This document shows positions 19,004 to 29,295 of a DNA stretch of 64,000 nucleotides, in pieces. The notes under the pieces are model-generated. The model worked only from the letters and a program-made list of their open reading frames with translations, did not search any database and had not been told where the DNA came from. A program made the translations under genes and the position numbers. This DNA comes from Burkholderia singularis (GTDB taxonomy: Bacteria; Pseudomonadota; Gammaproteobacteria; Burkholderiales; Burkholderiaceae): NCBI RefSeq assembly GCF_900176645.1, contig NZ_FXAN01000013.1, positions 1-64,000 of the forward strand, read 5' to 3'. Positions within the stretch are counted from its first letter, which is position 1; every line of letters starts with the position of its first letter.

Positions 19004-20356
19004 ATGATGACGAATCATCTGCTGACCCGGCGGCTCGAGGCCGTCGTGCGCGATTTCAGCCAGCCCGCGATGATCTGGCAGGCCGTCGCATTTTTCGGCG
19101 CACTCGCGCTCGCATGGCTCGTCGCGCGTTATCTGCGCGGCCGGCTCGACGCGCGCCGCCGCGCGGCCGGCCGCATGCCCGGCGCGGGCTCGCTCAGCCT
19201 GAACCGTGCGCTGTTTCCGCTCGTCGGCGGCATGTTCATGTGGCTTGCGCAGCTCGTTTTCGATGGCCTGATGCCGACGTCGCTGTTGCAGCTTGCGCTC
19301 GTGCCGCTCATCGGGATCGGCGTTATTTACGTGCTGTTCTTCGCCGCGCGCCGCGTGTTCGCGCGCGACGGCCACACGCATGCGTGGCTGTCGATCGTCG
19401 AGAAGATCGTGTCGACCGTCGTCTGGATAGCCATGGCGCTGACCGTGCTCGGCATCCAGCGCGACGTGATCGCATGGCTCGACAGCGTGCAATTCCGCGT
19501 GGCGAACGCGCATCTGACGCTCATGTCGGTGATCTCGGGCGTGCTGTGGCTGTGCGTGACGCTGATGCTCGCGATGTGGCTCGGCTCGGTGCTCGACGAG
19601 CGCCTGACGCGCGCGAAAACGCTCGACGCGAACCTGAAAGTCGTGCTGTCGCGGGCTGGGCGCGCATTCCTCGTGTTCGCGGCGATCCTGATCGGGCTGT
19701 CGCTCGTCGGTATCGACGTGACGGTGCTCGGCGTGTTCGGCGGCGCGCTCGGCGTCGGACTCGGTTTCAGTCTGCAGAAAATCGCGAGCAATTACGTGTC
19801 GGGCTTCATCATTTTGCTTGATCGATCGCTGCGGCTGGGCGATGCGATCAACGTTGGCGGCCAGCAGGGCGTCGTCACGCAGATTCGTACCCGCTACACG
19901 GTCGTGCGCGGCCTCGACGGCAACGAGACGCTGATTCCGAACGAAAAACTGGTCACCGACATTGTGCAGAACCAGTCGTCGTATCTGACGCACGGCTATG
20001 CGAAGGTTGCGGTGCAGGTTGCGTATACGTCGGACGTCGAGCGCGCGCTTGCGCTGTTGGCCGACGCGGCGAAGGGCGTCGAGCGCGTGCTCGTGGAGCC
20101 GGCGCCGACGCCTTACCTCGTCGGCTTCGGCGCGGACGGCGTCGATCTGGAGCTTGCGTTCTGGATCGATCAGGCGGCCAGGGGAACGGCGGGCGTGCGT
20201 TCGGCGGTCAATCGCAACATCTGGCGGCTCTTCTCCGAGCACGGGATCTCGATTCCGTTTCCGCAGCGCGAGGTGCGCGTGGTCGGATTGCCGGACGGGT
20301 TCGCGGCGGCGGGCGCGAATGGCGTGCCGGCGGACCGGTCCGTGCGCGACGCGTAG
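19004..20356 (+). CDS. Small-conductance mechanosensitive channel (MscS family)
   Basis: A 450-residue inner-membrane channel that opens under membrane tension to release solutes on osmotic downshift. About five hydrophobic helices in residues 20-230 precede the MscS core. The pore helix is glycine/alanine-rich, GVFGGALGVGLGFSLQKIASNYVSGFIILLDRS (around 244-276). The beta domain follows, with LGDAINVGGQQGVVTQIRTRYTVVRGLDGNETLIPNEKL. The extra N-terminal helices make it longer than E. coli MscS (286), closer to YbdG-like members. It lies 15 bases after the methyltransferase gene. Confidence 0.92.
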   Translation: MMTNHLLTRRLEAVVRDFSQPAMIWQAVAFFGALALAWLVARYLRGRLDARRRAAGRMPGAGSLSLNRALFPLVGGMFMWLAQLVFDGLMPTSLLQLALVPLIGIGVIYVLFFAARRVFARDGHTHAWLSIVEKIVSTVVWIAMALTVLGIQRDVIAWLDSVQFRVANAHLTLMSVISGVLWLCVTLMLAMWLGSVLDERLTRAKTLDANLKVVLSRAGRAFLVFAAILIGLSLVGIDVTVLGVFGGALGVGLGFSLQKIASNYVSGFIILLDRSLRLGDAINVGGQQGVVTQIRTRYTVVRGLDGNETLIPNEKLVTDIVQNQSSYLTHGYAKVAVQVAYTSDVERALALLADAAKGVERVLVEPAPTPYLVGFGADGVDLELAFWIDQAARGTAGVRSAVNRNIWRLFSEHGISIPFPQREVRVVGLPDGFAAAGANGVPADRSVRDA

Positions 20357-20509
20357 CGCCGCGCATTGCGTTGCAACAAGAAATGTTCATTTTTTACAGA
20401 GACTTGGAACGGATGCAGTAAAATTCCGTCCTACTACGCAGTGTGCTTTCATTTTCTTGACATGGGTCGCGGTTGAGTCGGCGGCCTGACTACTCTCACA
20501 GGTAACGCC

Positions 20510-21706
20510 TTGCTGAATTCCCTGCTCGATTTCCTTTCCAACGGGCTTCTGCGCTTCTCGTGGTGGCAGATCGTGCTGTTCGCGCTGGCCGTCACGCACG
20601 TGACGATCGTCGGCGTGACCGTCTATTTGCACCGCTGCCAGGCGCATCGCGCGCTCGATTTGCATCCGGTCGTGAGCCATTTCTTCCGTTTTTGGTTGTG
20701 GATGACGACGGGCATGCTGACGGGCCAGTGGGCGTCGATCCATCGCAAGCATCATGCGAAGTGCGAAACCGAGGAAGATCCGCACAGCCCGCAAACGCGC
20801 GGGATCTGGAAGGTGCTGCTCGAAGGCGCCGAGCTGTATCGCGCGGAGGCGAAGAACGAGGAGACGATGCGCAAGTACGGTCACGGCACGCCGAATGATT
20901 GGCTCGAGCGCAATGTCTACTCGAAATATCCGATTCTCGGCGTGAGCTTGATGATGGTGATCGACGTCGCGCTGTTCGGCCTCGTCGGCCTGACTGTCTG
21001 GGCGGTGCAGATGATCTGGATTCCGTTCTGGGCGGCGGGCGTCGTCAATGGCCTCGGCCACTTCTGGGGCTACCGGAACTTCAATTCGGCCGATGCGAGC
21101 ACGAACCTGTTTCCGTGGGGCATCGTGATCGGCGGCGAAGAACTGCACAACAATCATCATACGTTCGCGACGTCGGCGAAGCTGTCGAACAAGTGGTACG
21201 AATTCGATATCGGCTGGATGTACATCCGCATCATGTCCGCGTTCGGGCTCGCCAAAGTGAAGAAGATCGCGCCGACGCCGCGCCTGGCCGCACGCAAGAC
21301 GGTGCTCGATCAGGAAACGCTGCAGGCGGTGCTGTCGAACCGCTACGAGGTGATGGCGCGTTACGCGAAGACGTTGAAGCGTGCGTACCGCCAGGAGCTT
21401 GCGCATCTGAAGGAGCTGGGCGCGCGCGAGAAGTACCAATTGATGCACGGCGCGCGCAAGTGGTTCCACAAGGACGAGGCGGGCCTCGACGAGCCGCAGA
21501 AGCGCCTGCTGCCGGAGATTTTCGCGAACAGCCAGAAGCTGCATACGTTCTTCCAACTGCGCGCCGAGCTTGCGTCGATCTGGGAGCGCTCGAATGCGTC
21601 GCGCGAGCAGTTGCTGGCCCAGTTGCAGGACTGGTGCCATCGTGCCGAACAAAGCGGCATCAAGGCGCTGCAGGAGTTCGCGACACGCCTGAGCCGCTAC
21701 GCATAA
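20510..21706 (+). CDS. Membrane fatty-acid desaturase (delta-9 acyl-CoA type)
   Basis: A 398-residue di-iron desaturase in the inner membrane, probably introducing a cis double bond into saturated acyl chains. The three histidine boxes are present: HRCQAH (41-46), HRKHH (78-82) and HNNHH (around 213-217). Hydrophobic helices lie between them (IVLFALAVTHVTIVGVTV, and IDVALFGLVGLTVWAVQMIWIPFW). The C-terminal 130 residues are a charged helical extension (KTLKRAYRQELAHLKELGAREKY) seen in this bacterial subgroup. Translation starts at TTG 20510; a TAAAAT -10 lies at about 20419. Adjustment of membrane fluidity is the expected role. Confidence 0.92.
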   Translation: MLNSLLDFLSNGLLRFSWWQIVLFALAVTHVTIVGVTVYLHRCQAHRALDLHPVVSHFFRFWLWMTTGMLTGQWASIHRKHHAKCETEEDPHSPQTRGIWKVLLEGAELYRAEAKNEETMRKYGHGTPNDWLERNVYSKYPILGVSLMMVIDVALFGLVGLTVWAVQMIWIPFWAAGVVNGLGHFWGYRNFNSADASTNLFPWGIVIGGEELHNNHHTFATSAKLSNKWYEFDIGWMYIRIMSAFGLAKVKKIAPTPRLAARKTVLDQETLQAVLSNRYEVMARYAKTLKRAYRQELAHLKELGAREKYQLMHGARKWFHKDEAGLDEPQKRLLPEIFANSQKLHTFFQLRAELASIWERSNASREQLLAQLQDWCHRAEQSGIKALQEFATRLSRYA

Positions 21707-22009
21707 GCCGTCCAGACCGAAATCGATTAAAATTTCCGGACGTCACAAACCCCGCGCTGGCGGGGTTTTTTTGTTCCCGTTCGAACGGCTCGCCTGCGCT
21801 GGACTGATGATTGGGTGGGCCGCCCACGGGAGGAGGGGCGTGGCATGGGATTGGGGTGTGACGCATGGGGCGTTCAGCACGATGCGTTCACTCCGATCGG
21901 CACACCGTCGCAGGGCTGGAACAGGCGCCTAAGCGCTGGCGCCGGTCAATCGCGGCATGGGAGCAGAGGCGGCACTGAAACGCCGCGCCTGCTCGACAGG
22001 AGATTGAAG
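21707..22009 (+). other. Spacer between the desaturase gene and nadA
   Basis: It holds the desaturase terminator at its start and the nadA leader. An in-frame extension of nadA to 21815 is open but has no family similarity. Nothing else is recognisable. Confidence 0.5.
21748..21775 (+). terminator. Terminator of the desaturase gene
   Basis: AACCCCGC-GCTG-GCGGGGTT followed by seven T, beginning about 42 bases after the stop codon. Confidence 0.9.
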
Positions 22010-23152
22010 ATGCAATCGGCGATCGGGATCAAACCCATCGAATACGACAGGCCGCTCGCGTCAGGAGCGGTTTGCGGCGTCGGTGAGGCGTGGGCGAAAG
22101 TGCCCGCGCCGCTCGCAGCCGGCGAACGCGATGAATGGAAGGCGCGGATCAAGACGCTGCTCAAGCGCGAAAAGGCTGTGCTCGTCGCGCATTACTATGT
22201 CGACGCGGATCTGCAGGCGCTCGCGGACGAAACGGGCGGCTGCGTTGCCGACTCGCTCGAAATGGCCCGCTTCGGCCGCGACCACGACGCGCAGACGCTC
22301 GTTGTTGCCGGCGTGCGCTTCATGGGCGAGACGGCGAAGATTCTGAGCCCAGGTAAGCGCGTGCTGATGCCCGATCTCGATGCGACCTGCTCGCTCGACC
22401 TGGGTTGCCCGGCGGACGAGTTCTCGCGGTTTTGCGACGCGCATCCCGATCGTCAGGTGGTCGTTTATGCGAACACGAGCGCCGCGGTGAAGGCGCGCGC
22501 CGATTGGATGGTCACGTCGTCGATCGGACTCGAGATCGTCGCCGATCTGCATGCGCGCGGCGAGAAGATCATCTGGGCGCCGGACCGGCATCTCGGCAGC
22601 TATATCCAGAAGAAGACCGGCGCGGACATGCTGATGTGGCAGGGCTCCTGCCTCGTTCACGACGAATTCAAGGGCGTCGAGCTCGAACTGCTGCGCGACG
22701 AATATCCGGATGCGAAGATTCTCGTGCATCCCGAGTCGCCGGAAAGCGTCGTCGCGCTCGCGGACGTGGTCGGCTCGACGTCGCAGTTGATCGACGCGGC
22801 CGTGAAGCTCGATGCGCAGCGCTTCATTGTCGCGACCGATCTCGGTATTTTGCACAAGATGCGGCTCGCGGCGCCGGGCAAGGTTTTCATCGAGGCGCCG
22901 ACGGCCGGCAATAGCGCGACTTGCAAGAGCTGCGCGCATTGCCCGTGGATGGCGATGAACGCGCTGTCGAATCTGGCCGATGCGCTCGAGCACGGCCACG
23001 GCGAAATCTTCGTCGATTCCGCCATTGCCGAGCGCGCGCGCGTGCCGATTCACCGGATGCTTGATTTCGCGGCGCGTCACAAGCAGCGCGTGCAGGCAAG
23101 CGGCGATTTGCAGCGCGATCAGCAACTTTTCGCGAACGTGGGGCCGGCATGA
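22010..23152 (+). CDS. nadA: Quinolinate synthase NadA
   Basis: A 380-residue [4Fe-4S] enzyme condensing iminoaspartate with dihydroxyacetone phosphate to quinolinate in de novo NAD synthesis. The three cluster regions are visible: [27 protein letters not shown], and the C-terminal [13 protein letters not shown]. Other signatures are [17 protein letters not shown] and [25 protein letters not shown]. The start at 22010 has GGAG seven bases upstream and matches the family; the longer reading does not. nadC starts inside its stop codon (ATGA). Confidence 0.96.
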   Translation: MQSAIGIKPIEYDRPLASGAVCGVGEAWAKVPAPLAAGERDEWKARIKTLLKREKAVLVAHYYVDADLQALADETGGCVADSLEMARFGRDHDAQTLVVAGVRFMGETAKILSPGKRVLMPDLDATCSLDLGCPADEFSRFCDAHPDRQVVVYANTSAAVKARADWMVTSSIGLEIVADLHARGEKIIWAPDRHLGSYIQKKTGADMLMWQGSCLVHDEFKGVELELLRDEYPDAKILVHPESPESVVALADVVGSTSQLIDAAVKLDAQRFIVATDLGILHKMRLAAPGKVFIEAPTAGNSATCKSCAHCPWMAMNALSNLADALEHGHGEIFVDSAIAERARVPIHRMLDFAARHKQRVQASGDLQRDQQLFANVGPA

Positions 23153-24033
23153 CCAGACATGCAGTGTCGCCGCTGTTTGCGGATATCTCGCGCGAGTACG
23201 GCGCCGCGTTCGACGCGGCGCTCGCGCGTAACGTCGCCGATGCGCTTGCCGAGGACGTCGGCGCGGGCGACCAGACCGGACGGCTCGTGCCGGATGGCCC
23301 GGTGCGTGCCGCGCGCGTGATCGTGCGCGAAGAAGCGGTGCTGTGCGGCGTGCCGTGGTTCGATGCGGTGATGCGCGCGGTCGATCCGGCGATCGAGGTT
23401 CAGTGGCGCTACCGCGAAGGCGACTGGATGACGCCGGACTCGACCGTCTGCGACTTGCGCGGCCCGGCGCGATCGCTGCTGACAGGCGAGCGCAATGCGC
23501 TCAATTTCCTGCAATTGCTGTCGGGCGTCGCGACGGCAACGCGCCGCTATGTCGACCGGATCGCCGATACGCGCGCGCGCATCCTCGACACGCGCAAGAC
23601 GTTGCCGGGCCTGCGGCTCGCGCAGAAGTACGCGGTGCGCGTAGGCGGCGGCGCGAATCAGCGGCTCGCGCTCTATGCGGGCATTTTGATCAAGGAAAAC
23701 CATATCGCGGCGGCGGGCGGCGTCGGCGAGGCGCTGGATGCGGCGTTCGCGCTCGATGCGCAGGTGTCGGTGCAGATCGAGGTCGAGACGCTCGACCAGT
23801 TGCGCACCGCGCTCGCGCATGGCGCGCAGTCGGTGCTGCTCGATAATTTCACGCTCGATGCGATGCGCGAGGCGGTGCGCATTGCCGGCGGCCGCGCGGT
23901 GCTCGAGGTATCGGGCGGCGTGAATTTCGACACGGTGCGTGCGATTGCCGAAACGGGCGTCGACCGGATCTCGATCGGCGCGCTGACGAAAGACGTGCGC
24001 GCGACCGATTATTCGATGCGCATCGTCGAATAG
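23149..24033 (+). CDS. nadC: Nicotinate-nucleotide pyrophosphorylase (quinolinate phosphoribosyltransferase)
   Basis: A 294-residue enzyme converting quinolinate and PRPP to nicotinate mononucleotide, the step after NadA. Motifs: [19 protein letters not shown] (about 109-127), [24 protein letters not shown] (about 145-168; the RKT and HR/RVGGG basic residues bind quinolinate and PRPP), ILIKENH, and the C-terminal [27 protein letters not shown]. It is coupled to nadA and converges with nadB, so this locus encodes all three steps from aspartate to NaMN. Confidence 0.97.
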   Translation: MTRHAVSPLFADISREYGAAFDAALARNVADALAEDVGAGDQTGRLVPDGPVRAARVIVREEAVLCGVPWFDAVMRAVDPAIEVQWRYREGDWMTPDSTVCDLRGPARSLLTGERNALNFLQLLSGVATATRRYVDRIADTRARILDTRKTLPGLRLAQKYAVRVGGGANQRLALYAGILIKENHIAAAGGVGEALDAAFALDAQVSVQIEVETLDQLRTALAHGAQSVLLDNFTLDAMREAVRIAGGRAVLEVSGGVNFDTVRAIAETGVDRISIGALTKDVRATDYSMRIVE

Positions 24034-24207
24034 GCGCGGTGGGGCCGCGCTGTCCGGCAGGAATGATTGGGCCGGCGCGGGCGGCGGCTTGATAAAGACC
24101 GGGCGAATTGCGGCTGCGCCGCGGCGTCCGGTCGATCTTTCGCGCTGCCGGTGGTTGCTTCGATTTTTTCGAGAAAGTGACGCCCCGTTTCGACATGCAT
24201 TAGGCAA

Positions 24208-24254
24208 ATGAAACAAGGCCGCCGGCGCGTGATGTGCCGGCGGCCTTGTTTCAT
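24208..24254. terminator. 19-bp perfect hairpin between convergent nadC and nadB
   Basis: ATGAAACAAGGCCGCCGGC (24208-24226) and its exact reverse complement (24236-24254) enclose a 9-base loop. Read in either direction, the hairpin ends in a T-rich stretch (CTTGTTTCAT), so it can serve as a bidirectional terminator for nadAC and nadB. It lies 175 bases after nadC and 47 bases after nadB. A stem this long and perfect is above what termination needs. Confidence 0.8.
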
Positions 24255-24300
24255 CGCGTGCACGGCACGACGCAGTGGGCGTGCGCGGCCGGGCGCGCCG

Positions 24301-25902
24301 TTATTGGGTTGCCCGCCGCGTGGGCGTAAGCACGGTCGGCAACGCTTTCGGCAGCGCGTGCGGCCAGTCGCGGCTGTAGTGCAGGCCGCGGCTTTCGCGC
24401 CGCGCCCGCGCGCTGTCGACGATCAGCGACGCGACATCGACCAGGTTACGCAGTTCGAGCAGATCGCGGCTCACGCGAAAATTCGAGTAATAGTCGTGAA
24501 TTTCGTTGCGCAGCAGCTTCAGCCGGTGCTTCGCGCGTTCGAGTCGCTTGTCCGTGCGCACGATGCCGACGTAGTTCCACATCAGGCGGCGCAGTTCGTC
24601 CCAGTTGTGCGCGACCACGACTTCCTCGTCCGGGTCCGATACGCGGCTCTCGTCCCACGCAGGCAGCGGGCCATGCGTGGCCGAATCGTAGCCGGCGCTT
24701 TCGATTGCGGCGGCGGCGGCGCGGCCGATCACGAGGCATTCGAGCAGCGAATTGCTGGCGAGCCGGTTCGCGCCGTGCAGGCCGGTGTACGACGTCTCGC
24801 CCACCGCGTAGAGCCCCGCGAGATCCGTGCGGCCGGCCAAATCCGTGACGATGCCGCCACATGTGTAGTGCGCGGCCGGCACGACGGGAATCGGCTCTTT
24901 TGCGATATCGATGCCGAATTCGAGGCAGCGCGCGTGGATCATCGGAAAGTGCTCGCGCAGGAATGCCTCCGGCTGATGGCTGATGTCGAGGTAGACGCAA
25001 TCGATACCGCGCTTTTTGATCTCGAAATCGATGGCGCGCGCGACGATATCGCGCGGCGCAAGCTCGGCGCGTGGATCATGCTCGGGCATGAAGCGGGTGC
25101 CGTCCGGTAGCCGGAGAACGCCGCCTTCGCCGCGAACGGCCTCGGTGATCAGGAACGACTTGGCATACGGATGGAACAGGCAGGTCGGATGGAACTGAAT
25201 GAATTCCATGTTCGCGACTCGGCAGCCCGCCCGCCATGCCATCGCGATGCCATCTCCGGTCGAGGTATCCGGATTCGTCGTATACAGATACACCTTGCCG
25301 GCGCCGCCCGTCGCGAGCACCGTGTGTGGCGCTTCGATCGTCACCGTGCGGCCGCTTTGCACGTCGAGCGCATAGAGGCCGACGCAGCGCCGCCCGGGCA
25401 GGCCGGGCAGCCCGAGGCGATCCGACGTGATCAGGTCGATCGCGTGGTGATCCTCGAAGAACGTGATGTTTGGATGGCTGCGCGCACGCTCGGACAACGT
25501 CGCGAGCACGGCATGCCCGGTCGCGTCGGCCGCATGAATGATGCGGCGGTGGCTGTGACCGCCCTCGCGGGTCAGGTGGAAGCCCAGCTCGGCCGCATCG
25601 TCCTTCGTGAACGGCACGCCTTGCGAAATCAGCCATTCGATCGCCTCGCGGCCGTGCTCGACGATGTAGCGTGTCGCCGTTTCATCGCACAGGCCGCCGC
25701 CTGCGATCAGCGTATCGTTGACGTGGTTTTCGACGCTGTCCGCCGAGTCGAGCACGGCGGCAATGCCGCCCTGCGCGTTGTCACTCGCGCCTTCCATCAT
25801 CGAGCGCTTCGCGATCAGCGCGACGCGGCGTGTTTGCGCGAGATTGAGCGCGACCGACAGGCCGGCGAGGCCGCTGCCGACAATCGCCACATCGAAATTC
25901 AT
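24301..25902 (-). CDS. nadB: L-aspartate oxidase
   Basis: A 533-residue flavoenzyme oxidising L-aspartate to iminoaspartate, the substrate of NadA. It has the FAD dinucleotide fold [19 protein letters not shown] at the N-terminus, the [17 protein letters not shown] motif, the catalytic region [20 protein letters not shown], and [42 protein letters not shown]. The C-terminal fumarate reductase-like helical domain is complete. Of two close ATGs I chose 25902, since GGAG is six bases upstream of it but touches the earlier one. It converges on nadC. Confidence 0.96.
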   Translation of the reverse strand: MNFDVAIVGSGLAGLSVALNLAQTRRVALIAKRSMMEGASDNAQGGIAAVLDSADSVENHVNDTLIAGGGLCDETATRYIVEHGREAIEWLISQGVPFTKDDAAELGFHLTREGGHSHRRIIHAADATGHAVLATLSERARSHPNITFFEDHHAIDLITSDRLGLPGLPGRRCVGLYALDVQSGRTVTIEAPHTVLATGGAGKVYLYTTNPDTSTGDGIAMAWRAGCRVANMEFIQFHPTCLFHPYAKSFLITEAVRGEGGVLRLPDGTRFMPEHDPRAELAPRDIVARAIDFEIKKRGIDCVYLDISHQPEAFLREHFPMIHARCLEFGIDIAKEPIPVVPAAHYTCGGIVTDLAGRTDLAGLYAVGETSYTGLHGANRLASNSLLECLVIGRAAAAAIESAGYDSATHGPLPAWDESRVSDPDEEVVVAHNWDELRRLMWNYVGIVRTDKRLERAKHRLKLLRNEIHDYYSNFRVSRDLLELRNLVDVASLIVDSARARRESRGLHYSRDWPHALPKALPTVLTPTRRATQ

Positions 25903-26012
25903 CTGCATCTCCGTTGCTTGTGCGTTCCGTCTTATCTTTCCCGCCGCGCGCCATGCGAACGGGAAGTGCAGAGCATACCGCTTCAGAACGGAGCGCGGAC
26001 GGCGGCTCAAGT

Positions 26013-26040
26013 AAAAAGCCCCGCGATTGCGGGGCTTTTC
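26013..26040 (-). terminator. Terminator of rpmB-rpmG
   Basis: On the minus strand AAAAGCCCCGC-AAT-CGCGGGGCTTTTT: an 8-bp stem followed by five T, 31 bases after the rpmG stop codon. Confidence 0.88.
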
Positions 26041-26070
26041 GTCATCGTCAGGCTCGTGGAAACCGGAGCA

Positions 26071-26238
26071 TTACTTGATCTTGGTTTCCTTGTATGCCAC
26101 GTGCTTGCGCGCGACGGGATCGAACTTCATGATCTCCATCTTTTCCGGCATGTTGCGCTTGTTCTTCGTGGTCGTGTAGAAGTGACCCGTGCCTGCGGTC
26201 GACTCGAGCTTGATTTTGTCGCGTGCGCCTTTCGCCAT
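26071..26238 (-). CDS. rpmG: 50S ribosomal protein L33
   Basis: A 55-residue ribosomal protein beginning [18 protein letters not shown] and containing [18 protein letters not shown], the L33 signature. The zinc-binding cysteine pairs of the C+ paralogue are absent, so it is the zinc-independent C- form. It follows rpmB by 18 bases in the usual rpmB-rpmG pair, sharing its promoter and the terminator downstream. Confidence 0.95.
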
Positions 26239-26256
26239 GGTAGTGCTCCTTGGGGC

Positions 26257-26490
26257 TTAGGCTTCGCCGCGTGCGCGCAGGTCAGCGAGCACGGAATCGA
26301 TGCCGTTCTTGTCGATCAGGCGCAGGCCGGCGTTCGAGACGCGCAGGCGCACCCAACGGTTTTCGCTTTCCACCCAGAACCGGCGGTTTTGCAGATTCGG
26401 CAGGAAGCGACGCTTCGTTTTGTTGTTCGCGTGGGAAACGTTGTTGCCGCTCATCGGCGCTTTCCCAGTCACTTGGCATACGCGTGCCAT
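26257..26490 (-). CDS. rpmB: 50S ribosomal protein L28
   Basis: A 77-residue ribosomal protein matching L28 throughout: [29 protein letters not shown], then the [22 protein letters not shown] core. It is first in the rpmB-rpmG operon. TAGGAG precedes the ATG. A strong promoter about 140 bases upstream gives a leader of roughly 130 nt, long enough to hold a regulatory structure. Confidence 0.97.
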
Positions 26491-26627
26491 GAGAGCACTC
26501 CTAATACGCTGAATTCGGGGTTCAATCGCCGGTGACGGTTTCCGCGAGCTTGTGCCGGTATGGACAAAACAGGCTTGCAGGACCGCTAAAGCGGCTTCAG
26601 AACTGGTTGGAAAAAAGTCAGACGGCG

Positions 26628-26657
26628 ATTCTAACAGAAAAACCTCAGGAAAATCAA
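26628..26657 (-). promoter_or_regulatory. Promoter of rpmB-rpmG
   Basis: On the minus strand TTGATT (26652-26657), an 18-base spacer and TGTTAGAAT, an extended -10 with TAGAAT at 26628-26633. The expected start is near 26621. Confidence 0.6.
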
Positions 26658-26703
26658 ACCCAATTTGTCGGCGGGTTCGGGCAGGCCGCCCGGCCCGTCG
26701 ATG

Positions 26704-27501
26704 CTAGAGCCAGCCCGCTCGCGCGAACGAGAACGTATCGTTTGCGCCGATGACGAGATGGTCCGACAGCCGCACGTCGACAAGCGCGAGTGCATCGCGC
26801 AGTACGTGCGTGAGCCGCCGATCCGCGGCGCTGGGCTGCACCGCGCCCGACGGGTGATTGTGCGCGACGATGAGCGCGGCCGCATTCAAGGCGAGCGCGC
26901 GCCGCACGATTTCGCGCGGATAGACGGCCATTCGCGTCAGCGAGCCGCGCGCGCTTTCCTCGGTTCGCAGCACACGGTGCCGGGCGTCGAGGAACAGGCA
27001 AACGAACACCTCATGCGGCTGTGTGCCGATCATGAGCCGCAAGTAATCCTCGAGCGCGCCAGGCGAATCGACGAGCGGCCGTTCGCGCGCCTTTTCGGCG
27101 AGCGCGCGCCGCGCCAGCTCGACGACTGCGACGAGCATTGCGGCGCGCGCATTGCCGATGCCGCGCAGGCCCTTGAAATCGCCGGGCGCCGCGTCGAGCA
27201 GCGCGCGCAGCGAACCGAAGCGCATGAGCAGCGTGTTCGCAAGCGCGAAGACATCGTGGCCGGGTAGGCCGGTGCCAAGCAAAAGCGCGATGAGTTCCGC
27301 ATCGGATAGCGCGGCCGGGCCGCGTTCGAGCAAGCGTTCGCGCGGCAGATCGCCGCCACGCCGCGCGGACATCGGCGCGGCCGTGGGCGTTGCGGCGCGG
27401 CAGGCCGTGAGCGCGGCCGCGGCGGGCGGGACCGCCGCTGCGCGCCATTCTTGCGGCGGCTCGTCGGTGTCTTCGCCAATCATCAGAAGGTCGTGCTGCA
27501 T
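26704..27501 (-). CDS. radC: RadC-family JAB/MPN-domain protein
   Basis: A 265-residue member of the UPF0758 (RadC) family. After a low-complexity Ala/Pro-rich N-terminus come [25 protein letters not shown], a helix-hairpin-helix [27 protein letters not shown] and the C-terminal JAMM metalloprotease-like domain with [18 protein letters not shown] (H-x-H...D zinc ligands). Despite the name, a DNA-repair role is not established. The start at 27501 has GGAG upstream; starts at 27540 or near 27333 are possible. It is divergent from fkpB, next to rpmB as in E. coli. Confidence 0.9.
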   Translation of the reverse strand: MQHDLLMIGEDTDEPPQEWRAAAVPPAAAALTACRAATPTAAPMSARRGGDLPRERLLERGPAALSDAELIALLLGTGLPGHDVFALANTLLMRFGSLRALLDAAPGDFKGLRGIGNARAAMLVAVVELARRALAEKARERPLVDSPGALEDYLRLMIGTQPHEVFVCLFLDARHRVLRTEESARGSLTRMAVYPREIVRRALALNAAALIVAHNHPSGAVQPSAADRRLTHVLRDALALVDVRLSDHLVIGANDTFSFARAGWL

Positions 27502-27577
27502 CTTGCTGGCTCCATTGGCCGGGCGATGGCGGCGGCGCAAATGACGCCATCTGCCGCCCCGATCGCCGAGGGTGACT

Positions 27578-27583
27578 TACAAT
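27578..27583 (+). promoter_or_regulatory. Candidate -10 of fkpB-ispH
   Basis: TACAAT (five of six matches), 57 bases upstream of the fkpB ATG. No good -35 is visible; the call rests on the hexamer and its position in the divergent spacer. Confidence 0.35.
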
Positions 27584-27640
27584 AGGGGCTTTGTACCGCG
27601 CCGCCCGCGTTTTTCAGGCGCCGATTGAACGAGTACCACC

Positions 27641-28096
27641 ATGAGTCTCATCGACCTTGCAGAAGTGAAGCCCGGTTCCCACGTCACGCTTCATTACCGG
27701 CTCGCCCTGGCCGACGGCGCCGACATCGTCAACACGTTTACCGACAGGCCCGCCACGCTGCTGCTCGGCGCCGGGCAACTCGCGCCGTCGCTGGAAGAGA
27801 TTCTGATCGGACTCAAGCCGGGGCACCATTCGACTTTCCGGCTAGCGCCCGAGCAGGCGTTCGGGCCGCGCAATCCGGAGCTGATTCAGCGGGTGTCGAT
27901 GGCCACGCTGCGTGAGAACGCGATGGTCGGCGAGCATTTCACGCCCGGCGATCTGGTCGAGTTCAACGCGCCCGGCGGCGGCCGTTATGCTGGCGTGCTC
28001 AAGGAGGTCGGCGAGACGTCGGCGCTGTTCGATTTCAATCATCCGCTCGCGGGCCAGGCGCTCACGTTCGAAGTGAAAATCATCGGGATTCTGTAA
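27641..28096 (+). CDS. fkpB: FKBP-type peptidyl-prolyl isomerase, SlpA/FkpB type
   Basis: A 151-residue prolyl isomerase and chaperone of the SlyD-like group. The FKBP fold is interrupted by an insert-in-flap domain around residues 70-125 ([20 protein letters not shown]...[18 protein letters not shown]). The core has [19 protein letters not shown] and [19 protein letters not shown]. It lacks the His-rich metal tail of SlyD. It sits two bases before ispH, the fkpB-ispH pairing also seen in E. coli, suggesting cotranslation. Confidence 0.93.
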   Translation: MSLIDLAEVKPGSHVTLHYRLALADGADIVNTFTDRPATLLLGAGQLAPSLEEILIGLKPGHHSTFRLAPEQAFGPRNPELIQRVSMATLRENAMVGEHFTPGDLVEFNAPGGGRYAGVLKEVGETSALFDFNHPLAGQALTFEVKIIGIL

Positions 28097-28098
28097 TC

Positions 28099-29079
28099 AT
28101 GAGCTCCATCGATACGCTGTCCGGCCAGGTTGCTGCGGCCGATGCCGAGATCCTGCTCGCTCAACCGCGCGGTTTTTGCGCGGGCGTCGATCGGGCGATC
28201 GAGATTGTCGAGCGCGCGATCGCGATGCATGGCGCGCCGATCTACGTTCGCCATGAAATTGTCCACAACAAGTATGTCGTCGAGGATCTGAAGAAAAAAG
28301 GCGCGATCTTTGTCGAGGAACTCGCCGAAGTGCCGTCCGGCAACACGGTGATCTTCAGCGCGCACGGCGTATCGAAGGCGGTGCGCGACGAGGCGGCGGT
28401 ACGCGGGCTGCGCATTTACGACGCGACTTGCCCGCTCGTCACCAAGGTGCACGTGGAGGTCGCGAAGATGCGTCAGGATGGCGTCGATATCGTGATGATC
28501 GGCCACAAGGGGCATCCGGAGGTCGAGGGCACGATGGGGCAGGTCGAGCGCGGGATGCATCTCGTCGAGAGCGTCGAGGACGTGAACCGGCTCGAACTGC
28601 CCGATCCGGAGCGCGTCGCGCTCGTCACGCAGACGACGCTGTCGGTCGACGACGCGGCCGAGATCATCGCGGCGCTCAAACAGAAATTCCCTGCGATTCG
28701 CGAACCGAAGAAGCAGGACATCTGCTATGCGACGCAGAACCGCCAGGATGCGGTGAAATTCATGGCGCCTCAATGCGATGTCGTCATCGTCGTCGGCAGT
28801 CCGAATAGTTCGAATTCGAGCCGTTTGCGCGAGGTCGCGGAAAAGCGCGGCGTCGTCGCGTACATGGTGGATGCGCCCGAGCAGATCGATCCGGCGTGGG
28901 TCGCTGGCAAGCGCCGGATCGGCGTGACGGCGGGCGCGTCGGCGCCCGAGGTGCTCGCGCAGGCGGTGATCGCGCGTTTGCGCGAGCTTGGCGTGACCAA
29001 CGTGCGTGCGCTCGAGGGCATCGAGGAAAACGTTTCGTTCCCGCTGCCGCGCGGCTTGAATCTGCCGCCTGCCGCTTGA
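28099..29079 (+). CDS. ispH: 4-hydroxy-3-methylbut-2-enyl diphosphate reductase
   Basis: A 326-residue [4Fe-4S] enzyme making IPP and DMAPP from HMBPP, the last step of the MEP isoprenoid pathway. The three cluster cysteines are in [16 protein letters not shown] (near 22), [11 protein letters not shown] (near 113) and [13 protein letters not shown] (near 212). Also present are HGVS (active-site His region), VTQTTLS and the [11 protein letters not shown] substrate-binding motif. It follows fkpB and ends in its own terminator. Confidence 0.97.
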   Translation: MSSIDTLSGQVAAADAEILLAQPRGFCAGVDRAIEIVERAIAMHGAPIYVRHEIVHNKYVVEDLKKKGAIFVEELAEVPSGNTVIFSAHGVSKAVRDEAAVRGLRIYDATCPLVTKVHVEVAKMRQDGVDIVMIGHKGHPEVEGTMGQVERGMHLVESVEDVNRLELPDPERVALVTQTTLSVDDAAEIIAALKQKFPAIREPKKQDICYATQNRQDAVKFMAPQCDVVIVVGSPNSSNSSRLREVAEKRGVVAYMVDAPEQIDPAWVAGKRRIGVTAGASAPEVLAQAVIARLRELGVTNVRALEGIEENVSFPLPRGLNLPPAA

Positions 29080-29116
29080 TCCGGCGACGGCTGCTCGCCT
29101 CTCGGGTTGTAGCGTG

Positions 29117-29147
29117 AAAGCGCGCCTTCGGGCGCGCTTTTGTTTTG
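29117..29147 (+). terminator. Terminator of fkpB-ispH
   Basis: AAAGCGCGCC-TTCG-GGCGCGCTTT: a 10-bp stem with a stable UUCG tetraloop and a T-rich tail, 37 bases after the stop codon. Confidence 0.9.
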
Positions 29148-29267
29148 ATGGGGTCTTTGTGGAGCAACCGGATGGCGTTAAATTGGTGCAACCAAGTTGC
29201 TATTTAAATTGAAATGGCCTTCCCGGAAAAGGTTGCAATGCAGGAAAACCCTGTCGAATCAGGAATA

Positions 29268-29295
29268 TTGGCGCTTCTATAAATAGAGTTACAAT
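29268..29295 (+). promoter_or_regulatory. Candidate promoter of the liv leader
   Basis: TTGGCG (29268-29273), 16 bases, TACAAT (29290-29295) within an AT-rich patch. It is the best sigma-70 match in the spacer before livH. Confidence 0.4.

Noticed and set aside
26490-26621. Known-type riboswitches before rpmB, nadA, ribF, cysI or the permease gene
   Set aside because: I looked for conserved cores (FMN, TPP, cobalamin, SAM, glycine, guanidine, yybP-ykoY) and found none; the livM-livG repeats do not match the glycine tandem aptamer either.
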